Below, in pieces: positions 5,345-11,936 of a stretch of DNA of 23,212 nucleotides. Source of the DNA: a virus. The notes below the pieces were generated by a model, which was not told where the DNA came from, made no database searches, and worked only from the letters and a program-made list of their open reading frames with translations. Location of the stretch: positions 1 through 23,212 of IMG/VR virus record IMGVR_UViG_3300013113_000259; one strand, 5' to 3'. Position numbers and translations under genes: made by a program. Numbering within the stretch: the first letter of the stretch is position 1; each line of letters begins with the position of its first letter.

Positions 5345-6720
5345 TAAAAAGGTATTTCTGTATTTCTATCTTTAAACCCTGCTGAGTAATCTATTGGTAT
5401 TGGTTGTTGGAATGGATTAGGTTTTTCTTCAATATCATTCCATTCACTTGTTTCTAATTTCACTTCCATTTTGTTAATACCAATACTACCGTCTCTATTT
5501 TTAGCAATAATAAACTCACCTATTCCTTCCATATCATTTCCGTTATCATCCATCAACTCTCCATAATATTCAGGTCTATGCAAGAAACTTACAATACTCG
5601 CATCTTGCTCAATTTCTCCACTTTCTTTCAAATCAGGTAAACTTGGTCTTTTACCACTTCTTGCAACATCTCTGTTTAACTGTGCCAATGCAATACAAGG
5701 GATTCTATGGCTCATAACAATACGTTTAATATCATTACTGATTTTTGTTACTTCGTGGTATCTGCTTTCTGATTTATTAGGCATAATCTTTTGCAAATAA
5801 TCTATCATAAACACATCTACTTCTTTTTTATTCTTTACTGTTTGTAGCTTAGTTTCAATATCTTTTGTAGTATGAGAACCGTCAAAGATTATTATGTTTT
5901 CCCAACGTGGATTAGTTTTTAACTTTGTAATCTTAGCTAATTCAGCATCACTACAATTACCATACTTGATATGATTTGAGTTAATACCTGTTATGTTAGA
6001 TATGATTCTTCTTATAATTCTATCGTGAGCCATTTCTAAACTAAAAAATACAACTACCTTGTTTTCTTCAAAACATAAGTTTCTTATGCAGGATATCCCC
6101 CAAGCAGTTTTACCCATTGCAGGTCTACCACCTACTACCATAACATCATCAGGCTCTAATATTAATTCATTTTTTAATACTTTCCAACCCAACTCTAAGC
6201 CTAAAGGTATTCCTAACTTAGCTTGATTATGTTTGTGTATTACTTGCTCAATACTATCTAAATTGGTAACTTCTTTTACTGTTTTATTAACACTCAATAA
6301 CTCCTTAACTTTACTAACTTCTTTAAGTATGTAGTTGCTACGTGGATTAACTTTCTGCATTTCAGCATTGATATTTTGTACCATTAGAAAAATTTTCCTA
6401 ACAGAATACTTATACCAACATTCATTGAGTATTCCTTCTTTATTTAGTGTTTCAGTAAAATCAATGTTTGATGCTAAACAACTTGTCTTATAGATAGTAT
6501 CACTTTCTATCTTATCGTTTTCTCTTAACCATTCTGTAAGATTAAGTAAATCTATATTCTGCCCATTATTTGATAGTTGAGTTATTGCTGAATAGATAGA
6601 CTTGTGAAAATTACTTTGAAACCAATCTGACTCAAGATTATTAATAAATTCTATTTGTTCATTACGGCTAATGTTAAGCACTATACCAAGTGCCTTATCA
6701 AAAATGTTATGTTCTTTCAT
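5344..6720 (-). CDS. dnaB: DnaB-family replicative helicase
   Basis: A 458-residue hexameric replicative helicase that unwinds DNA at the phage fork. The N-terminal primase-interacting domain is at about 5-110. The RecA-like core has Walker A GRPAMGKT (198-205), FFSLEM (225-230), Walker B VFMIDYL (303-309), AQLNR (346-350) and LPDLKESGEIEQDA (361-374), with Arg near 409 in AKNRDG as the likely arginine finger region. All key residues appear intact. The last residues, NTEIPF, resemble an SSB-type tip. It follows the initiator gene with its ATG 10 nt after that gene's TAA, and ACATAAC spans the junction. Confidence 0.95.
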   Translation of the reverse strand: MKEHNIFDKALGIVLNISRNEQIEFINNLESDWFQSNFHKSIYSAITQLSNNGQNIDLLNLTEWLRENDKIESDTIYKTSCLASNIDFTETLNKEGILNECWYKYSVRKIFLMVQNINAEMQKVNPRSNYILKEVSKVKELLSVNKTVKEVTNLDSIEQVIHKHNQAKLGIPLGLELGWKVLKNELILEPDDVMVVGGRPAMGKTAWGISCIRNLCFEENKVVVFFSLEMAHDRIIRRIISNITGINSNHIKYGNCSDAELAKITKLKTNPRWENIIIFDGSHTTKDIETKLQTVKNKKEVDVFMIDYLQKIMPNKSESRYHEVTKISNDIKRIVMSHRIPCIALAQLNRDVARSGKRPSLPDLKESGEIEQDASIVSFLHRPEYYGELMDDNGNDMEGIGEFIIAKNRDGSIGINKMEVKLETSEWNDIEEKPNPFQQPIPIDYSAGFKDRNTEIPF

Positions 6721-6723
6721 TGC

Positions 6724-6730
6724 GTTATGT
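6724..6730 (-). promoter_or_regulatory. ACATAAC start-proximal leader motif
   Basis: Minus strand reads TA-ACATAAC-GCA-ATG, with the ATG at 6720. The motif overlaps the stop codon of the initiator gene. A second ACATAAC at 6711-6705 falls inside the first codons of dnaB. Confidence 0.6.
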
Positions 6731-7464
6731 TACTTAGTCGGAATATAAGTTTCTTTTTTGGTACTATCAAATCCATACTTATCTAATGTTGCTGACCTGC
6801 TAAAGTATTCTAAGGTGCAATACTTGTAATTGTTTTCTGTATGGAAATTATCTTTACTCGCTTTCTGCATTGCCTTTGAAATATTTTCTCGAGAATATCC
6901 TTCTTTTATTCTTGCTAAATATTTACTTTTGTTAGCATCATTAAAAACACGATTATTCTTTTTGAATGTTTGATTAAAGAACATTAATAAGTTATCCCAA
7001 TTAATATTTTCTTTTATTTCCTTTATTTTTATTTCCTTTGTTGCTTTTTGCTTAACACTTGTTACTTTTTGTTTAACATCTGTTACTTTTTGCTTTCTTG
7101 CAACTGCTGACATCTGACCTGCATAAGACCTAACTTGTTTAATTTTTTCACGTTTAGCAATATTTTCTAATACTCTTTCTGAATATATATAATTACCCTT
7201 CTTTTTAAACAATTCACAAATCTTTACCTGATAAGTAATTATTTCTTTAACAAGATTTACATCTTCTTTAAAAGTACTTGCAATAGCTTCAAAAATATAA
7301 GGTTTAAGATATAGCTTATGGTCTTGTTCTTCGTGCAATATTTCAACAACTCTCCAATAAATTCCGTAACCCTTTGCACCATATTTGCCTAATAAGGCTT
7401 GTATTTTTGTATCATTTGTAGTGCTATAATCGTGAGAAAAATAATACGCTTCTTTGTTATTCAT
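6730..7464 (-). CDS. replication initiator, Lin1244/Lin1753-type (DUF4373) N-terminus
   Basis: A 244-residue protein. Residues 4-95 match the Lin1244/Lin1753 N-terminal domain (YYFSHDYSTTNDTKIQ, then YGAKGYGIYWRVVEILHEE), a winged-helix domain of phage and mobile-element replication proteins. Residues 124-143 are a basic repeat (KQKVTDV, KQKVTSV, KQKATK). The C-terminal part ends in NNYKYCTLEYFSR...LDKY, as in many phage O-like/DnaD-like initiators. It is placed directly before dnaB and probably binds the origin and helps load helicase. The DNA encoding the basic repeat is itself a 21-bp tandem repeat whose core recurs in the control region at 8400-8424, so the origin may involve both. Confidence 0.8.
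   Translation of the reverse strand: MNNKEAYYFSHDYSTTNDTKIQALLGKYGAKGYGIYWRVVEILHEEQDHKLYLKPYIFEAIASTFKEDVNLVKEIITYQVKICELFKKKGNYIYSERVLENIAKREKIKQVRSYAGQMSAVARKQKVTDVKQKVTSVKQKATKEIKIKEIKENINWDNLLMFFNQTFKKNNRVFNDANKSKYLARIKEGYSRENISKAMQKASKDNFHTENNYKYCTLEYFSRSATLDKYGFDSTKKETYIPTK
7039..7101. repeat. three 21-bp tandem units inside the initiator gene (iteron-like)
   Basis: Units at 7039-7059, 7060-7080 and 7081-7101 begin TGTTGCTTTTTGC, TGTTACTTTTTGT and TGTTACTTTTTGC on the plus strand and keep an exact 21-base period. They encode the 7-residue protein repeat KQKVTDV/KQKVTSV/KQKATKE. The core GTTACTTTTTGTTTAA (7061-7076) recurs inverted at 8526-8541 and nearly intact at 8400-8415, which a purely protein-level repeat would not predict. 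Confidence 0.6.
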
Positions 7465-7466
7465 AT

Positions 7467-7473
7467 GTTATGT
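7467..7473 (-). promoter_or_regulatory. ACATAAC start-proximal leader motif
   Basis: Minus strand reads TAA-ACATAAC-AT-ATG: the motif begins right after the stop of the upstream gene and ends 2 nt before the initiator ATG at 7464. Confidence 0.6.
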
Positions 7474-7821
7474 TTATATTTCAATACTATCTAATGTAGC
7501 TAACATGGATTCTGCTCTTTGCTTTACTCCTTGGACATATTTTCTGCGTTCTTCTATGTCCTGCTCAATCCAATAACCTTTATTTGAAGCGATTAAATTA
7601 ATAATAAGTCCTTGTATTCTTATGAAATTTATTATCTTTCTTATCCTCGGTTCACTAATTTTTTTATACCCGTACTTCTGTAAACCTTTAATCATTTGGG
7701 TATTTGTAATAGCATTTTCTTTACCTATCTTAGTTTGTAAACCTTTAACTATTACAGGTAAAACAACATTCTGTTCGTACTCACTTAATTGCTCTGTTTC
7801 TTTTTTAAATCCGTAAATCAT
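7474..7821 (-). CDS. winged-helix-like small phage protein
   Basis: A 115-residue protein. The centre (about 38-88) looks like a winged helix: ITNTQMIKGLQKYGYKKISE, RIRKIINFIRIQGLI and a wing ending in KGYWIE. A helical C-terminus follows (ERRKYVQGVKQRAESMLAT). This pattern is familiar in phages of Bacteroidota next to replication initiators. DNA binding is inferred from the fold-like pattern and position, not from a named family. It does not carry the ACATAAC leader; its leader ends AAAGTT before the ATG. Confidence 0.7.
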   Translation of the reverse strand: MIYGFKKETEQLSEYEQNVVLPVIVKGLQTKIGKENAITNTQMIKGLQKYGYKKISEPRIRKIINFIRIQGLIINLIASNKGYWIEQDIEERRKYVQGVKQRAESMLATLDSIEI

Positions 7822-7830
7822 AACTTTTTT

Positions 7831-8052
7831 TTATACGTAATACAATTCAACTTTTTTTCGTGTATCGTTTACAATTTCTAAATACTTTAAATACAATTCT
7901 CTATTGAAACTACTTCTGATAATTATATCATTATGAGGCTTCTCCCAAGAATTAATCTTAGCCATTGTTTCAGCTCCTATGTAAGTATTTTTTTGCATTG
8001 CTTTTACTTGTTTCTTTTTTATACGAAACATTTTTCTAACTAACTTTTTCAT
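7831..8052 (-). CDS. hypothetical small basic protein
   Basis: A 73-residue protein with a very basic N-terminus (MKKLVRKMFRIKKKQVKAMQ) and a more ordinary C-terminal half that ends in VELYYV. No family was recognised. The basic N-terminus could bind nucleic acid. It sits as second gene of the early operon starting at 8318, with 11 nt to each neighbour or less. Confidence 0.6.
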   Translation of the reverse strand: MKKLVRKMFRIKKKQVKAMQKNTYIGAETMAKINSWEKPHNDIIIRSSFNRELYLKYLEIVNDTRKKVELYYV

Positions 8053-8063
8053 TTTTGTAAATT

Positions 8064-8318
8064 TTAATCTGTGAAGATGAATATTAAATCTGTTCCTGCA
8101 ATTCGTTTTGTTAAGTAGATATAACCATTTTCTGATACTGTTAATTTAAACTTTTTGCGAACTAAAAAGTTAATCATTCTTGAGTTATACGTTCCTTGAA
8201 CTCGACAATCTGCTCTGTTAATATCTATATGATAGATATGCTTGTCGTTTTTTAAATACTCTGTTAAAATATACAATATCTTAACTCTTGACTTTGATAA
8301 AAGATTTTCTTTTTCCAT
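8064..8318 (-). CDS. hypothetical first gene of the early operon, HTH-like
   Basis: An 84-residue protein. It begins with helices (SKSRVKILYILTEYLKND), continues through a segment with RADCRVQGTYNSRMINFLVRKKF and ends in a beta hairpin (KLTVSENGYIYLTKR). This helix-helix-wing order is compatible with a small winged-helix DNA-binding protein, but no family was recognised. As the gene nearest the control region 8319-8502 it may be an early regulator. ACATAAC precedes its ATG by 3 nt. Confidence 0.6.
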   Translation of the reverse strand: MEKENLLSKSRVKILYILTEYLKNDKHIYHIDINRADCRVQGTYNSRMINFLVRKKFKLTVSENGYIYLTKRIAGTDLIFIFTD

Positions 8319-8321
8319 TAT

Positions 8322-8328
8322 GTTATGT
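8322..8328 (-). promoter_or_regulatory. ACATAAC start-proximal leader motif
   Basis: Minus strand reads ACATAAC-ATA-ATG, with the ATG at 8318. It marks the first gene of the early operon. Confidence 0.6.
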
Positions 8329-8344
8329 TTTAAATTATACTTTA

Positions 8345-8430
8345 AATATATATAAATTTAATTTATAATCATAATCTTTGTTGAAAAACTTTCAATATTT
8401 GTTACTTTTTGTTAAGCATATGTTCAACAA
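8345..8430. promoter_or_regulatory. early control region with inverted repeats (possible origin and promoter)
   Basis: No gene fits here. The right part holds nested inverted repeats: TTGTTGAA (8378-8385) with TTCAACAA (8423-8430), and TTGAAA (8381-8386) with TTTCAA (8390-8395). The left part is almost pure A/T and includes a TAAATTTA (8360-8353, minus strand) identical to the -7 box at 4335-4328 inside a shared 16-nt tract, but without a matching TTG 20 nt upstream. The region must carry the promoter for the 8318 operon and could be an operator or replication origin. Confidence 0.45.
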
Positions 8431-8541
8431 AAACAAAGGGTGCTACCGCAAACGATAACACCCCGTACCCCTGTCCAACACCAATTGAACAAATAATTAT
8501 TACTAATCTATTTCAAACTCATTAATTAAACAAAAAGTAAC
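8400..8541. repeat. inverted pair of the iteron-like core flanking the late terminator
   Basis: 8400-8415 reads TGTTACTTTTTGTTAA. 8526-8541 reads TTAAACAAAAAGTAAC, the reverse complement of the core in the initiator gene (16/16 to 7061-7076). 8400-8424 matches 7060-7084 at 22 of 25 positions. The right copy lies within the last codons of the endolysin gene and the left copy in the control region, so the pair brackets the terminator and the whole non-coding gap. Confidence 0.5.
8425..8463 (-). terminator. strong intrinsic terminator ending the late operon
   Basis: In minus-strand RNA, GGGTGTTATCG (8463-8453) pairs with CGGTAGCACCC (8448-8438) over 11 bp, including two G-U wobbles, around the 4-nt loop TTTG. 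It is followed by the T-rich tract TTTGTTTTTGTTG (8437-8425). It lies 40 nt downstream of the endolysin stop. Confidence 0.9.
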
Positions 8542-9129
8542 CATTATTTGAGTACCCTTTTCATAAGATTTTTTATAATACTCAATCTGTTTGAGATATT
8601 CTTTTCTATTATTTATTACTTGACAACCTGCTGACCAATAACCAATTGCCCACTTAACTATTTTTAGATTTGCTAAACTAAAATCATAGGTATTTGTATG
8701 GTAATTTATACCAAACCAACCTAATTCATAATCTCCTATTTCTTCTGCTTTTCGATTTTTATTACCATCACGATAAACCTTTACCCTTCGTCCTGTTTGT
8801 TTTAATGAAGGCATCTTACCCCTGTGAAGTCCATAACTCCAAACATTGTAATACCATTCATCTGATTTTAAAATTGCAGTTCCTTTTATGTTGTATTTTA
8901 AAAAACCACCTCTTAAAACTCCTGCTCCTGCATTAGTAGTACCTGTTAAAACTCTGATAAACTTTTCTCCTTCAAACTCATAAAATTTATCATCATAAGT
9001 GTTATAAACATCTTCATTAGAACGAACGCCTAATATCCACCTTTGTTTTGGAATTTTTTTAAAATTGGGTAGGCTCTTAACCTTATCAAGCAACTGTTTA
9101 TCTGTATAGGCTCTTACTTTTGTGCTCAT
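8503..9129 (-). CDS. candidate endolysin with L,D-transpeptidase-like H...SxGC motif
   Basis: A 208-residue protein, last gene of the late operon and directly after holin and spanin candidates, which is the usual place for an endolysin. The C-terminal part has GINYHTN with His144 and GYWSAGCQV with Ser166, Gly168 and Cys169. The spacing resembles the H...S-x-G-C signature of YkuD-type L,D-transpeptidases, in which the Cys is the nucleophile. Upstream motifs (TGTTNAGAG at 62-70, SYGLHRGKMPSLKQ at 98-111, VYRDGN at 118-123) fit a family seen in Bacteroidota and Gammaproteobacteria, recalled rather than searched. It probably acts on cell-wall peptides; whether it cleaves or exchanges cross-links is unknown. 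Its ATG overlaps the spanin gene's stop (ATGA). No signal peptide is visible, so it would need the holin. Confidence 0.7.
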   Translation of the reverse strand: MSTKVRAYTDKQLLDKVKSLPNFKKIPKQRWILGVRSNEDVYNTYDDKFYEFEGEKFIRVLTGTTNAGAGVLRGGFLKYNIKGTAILKSDEWYYNVWSYGLHRGKMPSLKQTGRRVKVYRDGNKNRKAEEIGDYELGWFGINYHTNTYDFSLANLKIVKWAIGYWSAGCQVINNRKEYLKQIEYYKKSYEKGTQIMVTFCLINEFEID

Positions 9130-9602
9130 TTTAGCAGTTTAAGAAATTTGTATATAATTACCATCGCTAATAAAATTAACAATATCATACCAATAGTTAA
9201 GGCATAAGTTTTTACACAAAATTCATCTTTTACCTCATAATACTTAACGGGAATTTTTCTTTCAATAATCTTATCAATATATACAGTATCACATTTTGCG
9301 TCAATGTATATTGAATCGTGTACTTGAGTTATTTTAACTCGTAGCTTTTCTTTTTCTATGATTAATGTATCCTGTAAGCTGATTAAGAAGCTATCTAAGA
9401 GCATTACGGTATCAGTTTGGACAATCGGTATGTTAATTTTAATTGTATCTGTTAAAAGGACTGTATCTGTTTGATGAACAAAAGGATATTTTTTAACTAA
9501 CCTTGCGTGTCTTTTTATTGGAGAACAAGAAGTTAAAGCTAATATTGTTATTAATACAATTAAACCGATTATTACACTTACTTGCTCTTTAAATTTTCCC
9601 AT
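9126..9602 (-). CDS. candidate unimolecular spanin (lipobox plus C-terminal TM)
   Basis: A 158-residue protein. Residues 8-25 form a signal-type hydrophobic helix ending in the lipobox L23-T24-S25-C26. A periplasmic part of about 100 residues follows, rich in alternating Val/Ile/Thr/Asp (several DT-V/I repeats such as QTDTVLLTDTIKI), which looks beta-structured. A membrane helix lies at about 132-152, with a short basic tail. Outer-membrane lipid anchor, beta-rich middle and C-terminal inner-membrane helix is the plan of unimolecular spanins such as T1 gp11, which fuse the two membranes at lysis. It overlaps the holin gene by 25 nt and the endolysin gene by 4 nt. An Rz-like factor without a lipid anchor is the main alternative. 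Confidence 0.7.
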   Translation of the reverse strand: MGKFKEQVSVIIGLIVLITILALTSCSPIKRHARLVKKYPFVHQTDTVLLTDTIKINIPIVQTDTVMLLDSFLISLQDTLIIEKEKLRVKITQVHDSIYIDAKCDTVYIDKIIERKIPVKYYEVKDEFCVKTYALTIGMILLILLAMVIIYKFLKLLK

Positions 9603-9790
9603 GAAGCTACACCTAATAAAACTAAAATAAAACTTAATAACTCAACTAATACTAAAACAATATTTTCAGCAGTTGTATATCTTATTGTAGCATAAATAAC
9701 TAAACAGGTTACAACTAATGCTATAAATCTTTTACTTGATTCATTGCTATGTTTTTCGATTAATTTTTTTATGTATCTAATTAGTTTCAC
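9578..9790 (-). CDS. holin-like protein, two TM segments, GTG start
   Basis: A 70-residue protein with a basic, amphipathic N-terminus (KLIRYIKKLIEKHSNESSKR) and two membrane helices, about 22-38 (FIALVVTCLVIYATIRY) and 43-63 (NIVLVLVELLSFILVLLGVAS), with a short charged tail. Size, two helices, and position just before spanin and endolysin genes fit a phage holin that permeabilises the inner membrane. The only available start is GTG, in a GTGA overlap with the stop of the upstream gene; a weak start is in keeping with tight control of holin level. Confidence 0.75.
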   Translation of the reverse strand: MKLIRYIKKLIEKHSNESSKRFIALVVTCLVIYATIRYTTAENIVLVLVELLSFILVLLGVASWENLKSK

Positions 9791-10077
9791 TTTTTTTTTA
9801 TGCCGTTTTCTGCTAACATAACTACAAGTTGCTGAACATTATTAGATAGACTACTTACATTTTTAGTTAATGTTTTAAGTTCGCTTTGTGTAGCATCTTC
9901 GATTCTTTTAACATCATTTTCTTGTTGTTTAGCAATTAAATCTATTCTACCCTTATTCCTTCCCGTTTCTAAAATACATTCTTTAACATCATTGATTAAT
10001 CTTGTTATAAAGAAACCAACAATTGCTAACAAAACTGTTATTACTAAACTTGCTAATGTTAAAGTATTAACTTCCAT
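9787..10077 (-). CDS. membrane-anchored coiled-coil protein of the lysis cassette
   Basis: A 96-residue protein. One membrane helix at about 5-25 (TLTLASLVITVLLAIVGFFI) is followed by a long coiled coil (about 30-90) with heptad-like Leu/Ile/Val and many Asn/Gln (KTLTKNVSSLSNNVQQLVVML), ending in IKKK. A single TM plus coiled coil next to a holin suggests a holin partner, antiholin or a haemolysin XhlA-like factor. No clear family was recognised. Its ATG overlaps the stop of the upstream gene (TAATG). Confidence 0.65.
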   Translation of the reverse strand: MEVNTLTLASLVITVLLAIVGFFITRLINDVKECILETGRNKGRIDLIAKQQENDVKRIEDATQSELKTLTKNVSSLSNNVQQLVVMLAENGIKKK

Positions 10078-10379
10078 TACGATATAACCTTCAAATTAGT
10101 ACCTACAAAAGTACCTGTAAATTCTTGCAACAAAGTTAATAAAGAATTCAATGTATAAGGAGTATCGTTTTCATCTACGATTAATCCTGCATTAATATCA
10201 GTAACAGTAATAAATGTTTTACCGTTATATATTGTGTTTAATATTTCTATCTTTTCTAATGCTGATGCACCGAAACGAGTAAAATAAAAACTTCTTCCCT
10301 GCGGATATTCAAAAGTCTTTGTTACTCCTGATATATCTCTTTCAATCACTAAATAATTGCCTTTAACTTCAATTTTCAT
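10077..10379 (-). CDS. hypothetical small late protein
   Basis: A 100-residue protein, beta-rich in its first half (KIEVKGNYLVIERDISGVTK) with a conserved-looking NGKTFITVTDIN centre and a Leu-rich C-terminal helix (SLLTLLQEFTG). No family was recognised. It sits between the last structural genes and the lysis cassette, so it may be a small virion component or assembly factor. Confidence 0.65.
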   Translation of the reverse strand: MKIEVKGNYLVIERDISGVTKTFEYPQGRSFYFTRFGASALEKIEILNTIYNGKTFITVTDINAGLIVDENDTPYTLNSLLTLLQEFTGTFVGTNLKVIS

Positions 10380-10390
10380 ATCTAATAAAA

Positions 10391-11266
10391 TTAATAGTAC
10401 GTTCTTTTGTTTTGGTTTTTATCCGTAACCACACAAGTTAAAACTGCTTTTCTTTGATATTGTGCCAAATAATCTATTTCAGGAGATTCTTGAACAATAA
10501 CGGGAACATCAAGTATTGCATGAGTATGATTGAATTTATTATAATCTGAAATAAACAATTCATTCTCACTTAATAAATACAAATCAGTTAACAAGTCAAT
10601 AATACCGTTTGTATATGGGTCAGTTTTTATTTGCCAAGTATTTAGATTTTCACGTACAACTGATTTTAAAGTTCTATCTTGATAAATAAGATTATCTATT
10701 TCCATATTAGGTTGTCTTTCTCCAATAAACCCAAAAAATCTTATAGTATCTTCTACATTAGCATCTGTAAAATTTATGCCTTCAATTGCTTGATTTAGAT
10801 TAAACTTAACTCGTAATCTAGCCGTACTTTTTGCAGTTGCTAAACTGTATTCTTTTAACTCATAAATACCCCAAACTAAATTTCCTGTAATACCACCAAT
10901 ACTGTATTGTAATTCTAATTTGTAACAACCGATTCCATCACTTGCTAAAACATCTTTCCACTCTATTGTTGTATACCATGCGTAAGGCTCATTAGGAAAT
11001 AATATGTTAGTTGGTATGTATGATGTCGCTACACCGTTTTTAGTTAAGCTGAAAGTAATTGTATCAGAAACACTACTCAATTTTATCCAAGCAGAAGTAA
11101 TATCATTTTTATAACTTTCGGTTTCTGTTAAATGTGCTAACACAAGTTGTTTTTCATCACAACATCTAAACGGTTCATCAAACTCATTAGTTACCAACGG
11201 ATATGGTATTTTAATTGCTTGATATTCCGCAACTGTTCTTTCTTCTATGGTTATACAATCACTCAT
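10391..11266 (-). CDS. hypothetical late/structural protein
   Basis: A 291-residue protein. A Cys-Cys pair (FRCCDEK, about 33-39) is followed by a beta-rich body with IKLSSVSDTITFSL and YAWYTTIEWKDVL, and a C-terminal part with NLIYQDRTLKSVVRENLNTW. The look is that of a tail-associated or adaptor protein widespread in phages of Bacteroidota, but I know no function. It is adjacent to the jelly-roll-type protein gene with only the stop/start junction between them. Confidence 0.65.
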   Translation of the reverse strand: MSDCITIEERTVAEYQAIKIPYPLVTNEFDEPFRCCDEKQLVLAHLTETESYKNDITSAWIKLSSVSDTITFSLTKNGVATSYIPTNILFPNEPYAWYTTIEWKDVLASDGIGCYKLELQYSIGGITGNLVWGIYELKEYSLATAKSTARLRVKFNLNQAIEGINFTDANVEDTIRFFGFIGERQPNMEIDNLIYQDRTLKSVVRENLNTWQIKTDPYTNGIIDLLTDLYLLSENELFISDYNKFNHTHAILDVPVIVQESPEIDYLAQYQRKAVLTCVVTDKNQNKRTYY

Positions 11267-11935
11267 TTATTCTAATATCATAAAAAAATCAGCATCATCG
11301 GTTGTTGGTGATGATGATAAACCTAAAATTTCAACCCTATCATTTGTTACACTTCCCGAAGTTGAGGTAGTTCTAATGTTGTAAGTTCCTGCACTCAATC
11401 CACTACTTGCACTAATAGCACCTGTACCTACTTGCCTGTTCGTATTATGAGTAGTAAATGTCCTGTTAGTTCCTTGTGGTATTTGGATTGTTGAAATTGC
11501 ATTAACAGAACAAGCAGTTGCCATGATTCTACTATCCTGTGATACTGTTAAACTTTGAGTATTAGGAGTTGTTTGGCCTCCCGTTCTACCCTCATTTCCA
11601 ATACCACCACTTCCTGTAAAATTTCTTGCGTGAATTGAAATTGGGTTCCATTGATTCCCACTAAAATTAATCCGTAAAGTGTTATTTCCTGTTGGTGGGT
11701 CTACTAAATAAAAAAATGCCATTCGTTGTGATAACCCACCTCTGTTGGTACTGTGTAATTGAGTCATGGCAACTCCGTTATAAGTACAACCTGAATAACC
11801 AACGGTATTTGCCATTGTTAATTGAATAACTAATAACCTATCACTACCCGATGCTACATTATAACTAAACTGATAAAAGTTATTACCCGGTGTAGGATTA
11901 GCATTAAAAGTATTTACCGATACAGGTGCCGACAT
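11267..11935 (-). CDS. jelly-roll-like tail-associated protein, possible ligand binder
   Basis: A 222-residue, Thr/Ser/Asn/Gly-rich, beta-predicted protein. The segment CTYNGVAMTQLHSTN (about 50-64), then AFFYLVDPPTGNNTLRINFSG (about 73-93), recalls an adhesion or jelly-roll domain seen in many secreted and phage proteins, where YNGVAMT and FYLVDPPTG-type strings recur. It might decorate the tail tip or bind a surface glycan; that is inferred. It directly follows two small structural genes and has no enzyme motif. Confidence 0.65.
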   Translation of the reverse strand: MSAPVSVNTFNANPTPGNNFYQFSYNVASGSDRLLVIQLTMANTVGYSGCTYNGVAMTQLHSTNRGGLSQRMAFFYLVDPPTGNNTLRINFSGNQWNPISIHARNFTGSGGIGNEGRTGGQTTPNTQSLTVSQDSRIMATACSVNAISTIQIPQGTNRTFTTHNTNRQVGTGAISASSGLSAGTYNIRTTSTSGSVTNDRVEILGLSSSPTTDDADFFMILE

Positions 11936-11936
11936 A

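Noticed and set aside
5990-5996. Additional ACATAAC copy inside dnaB
   Set aside because: It lies mid-gene, encoding part of SNITG, with no start nearby; treated as a chance occurrence.
7021-7101. CRISPR-like array in the 21-bp repeats
   Set aside because: The units are contiguous with no unique spacers, and they encode an in-frame protein repeat.
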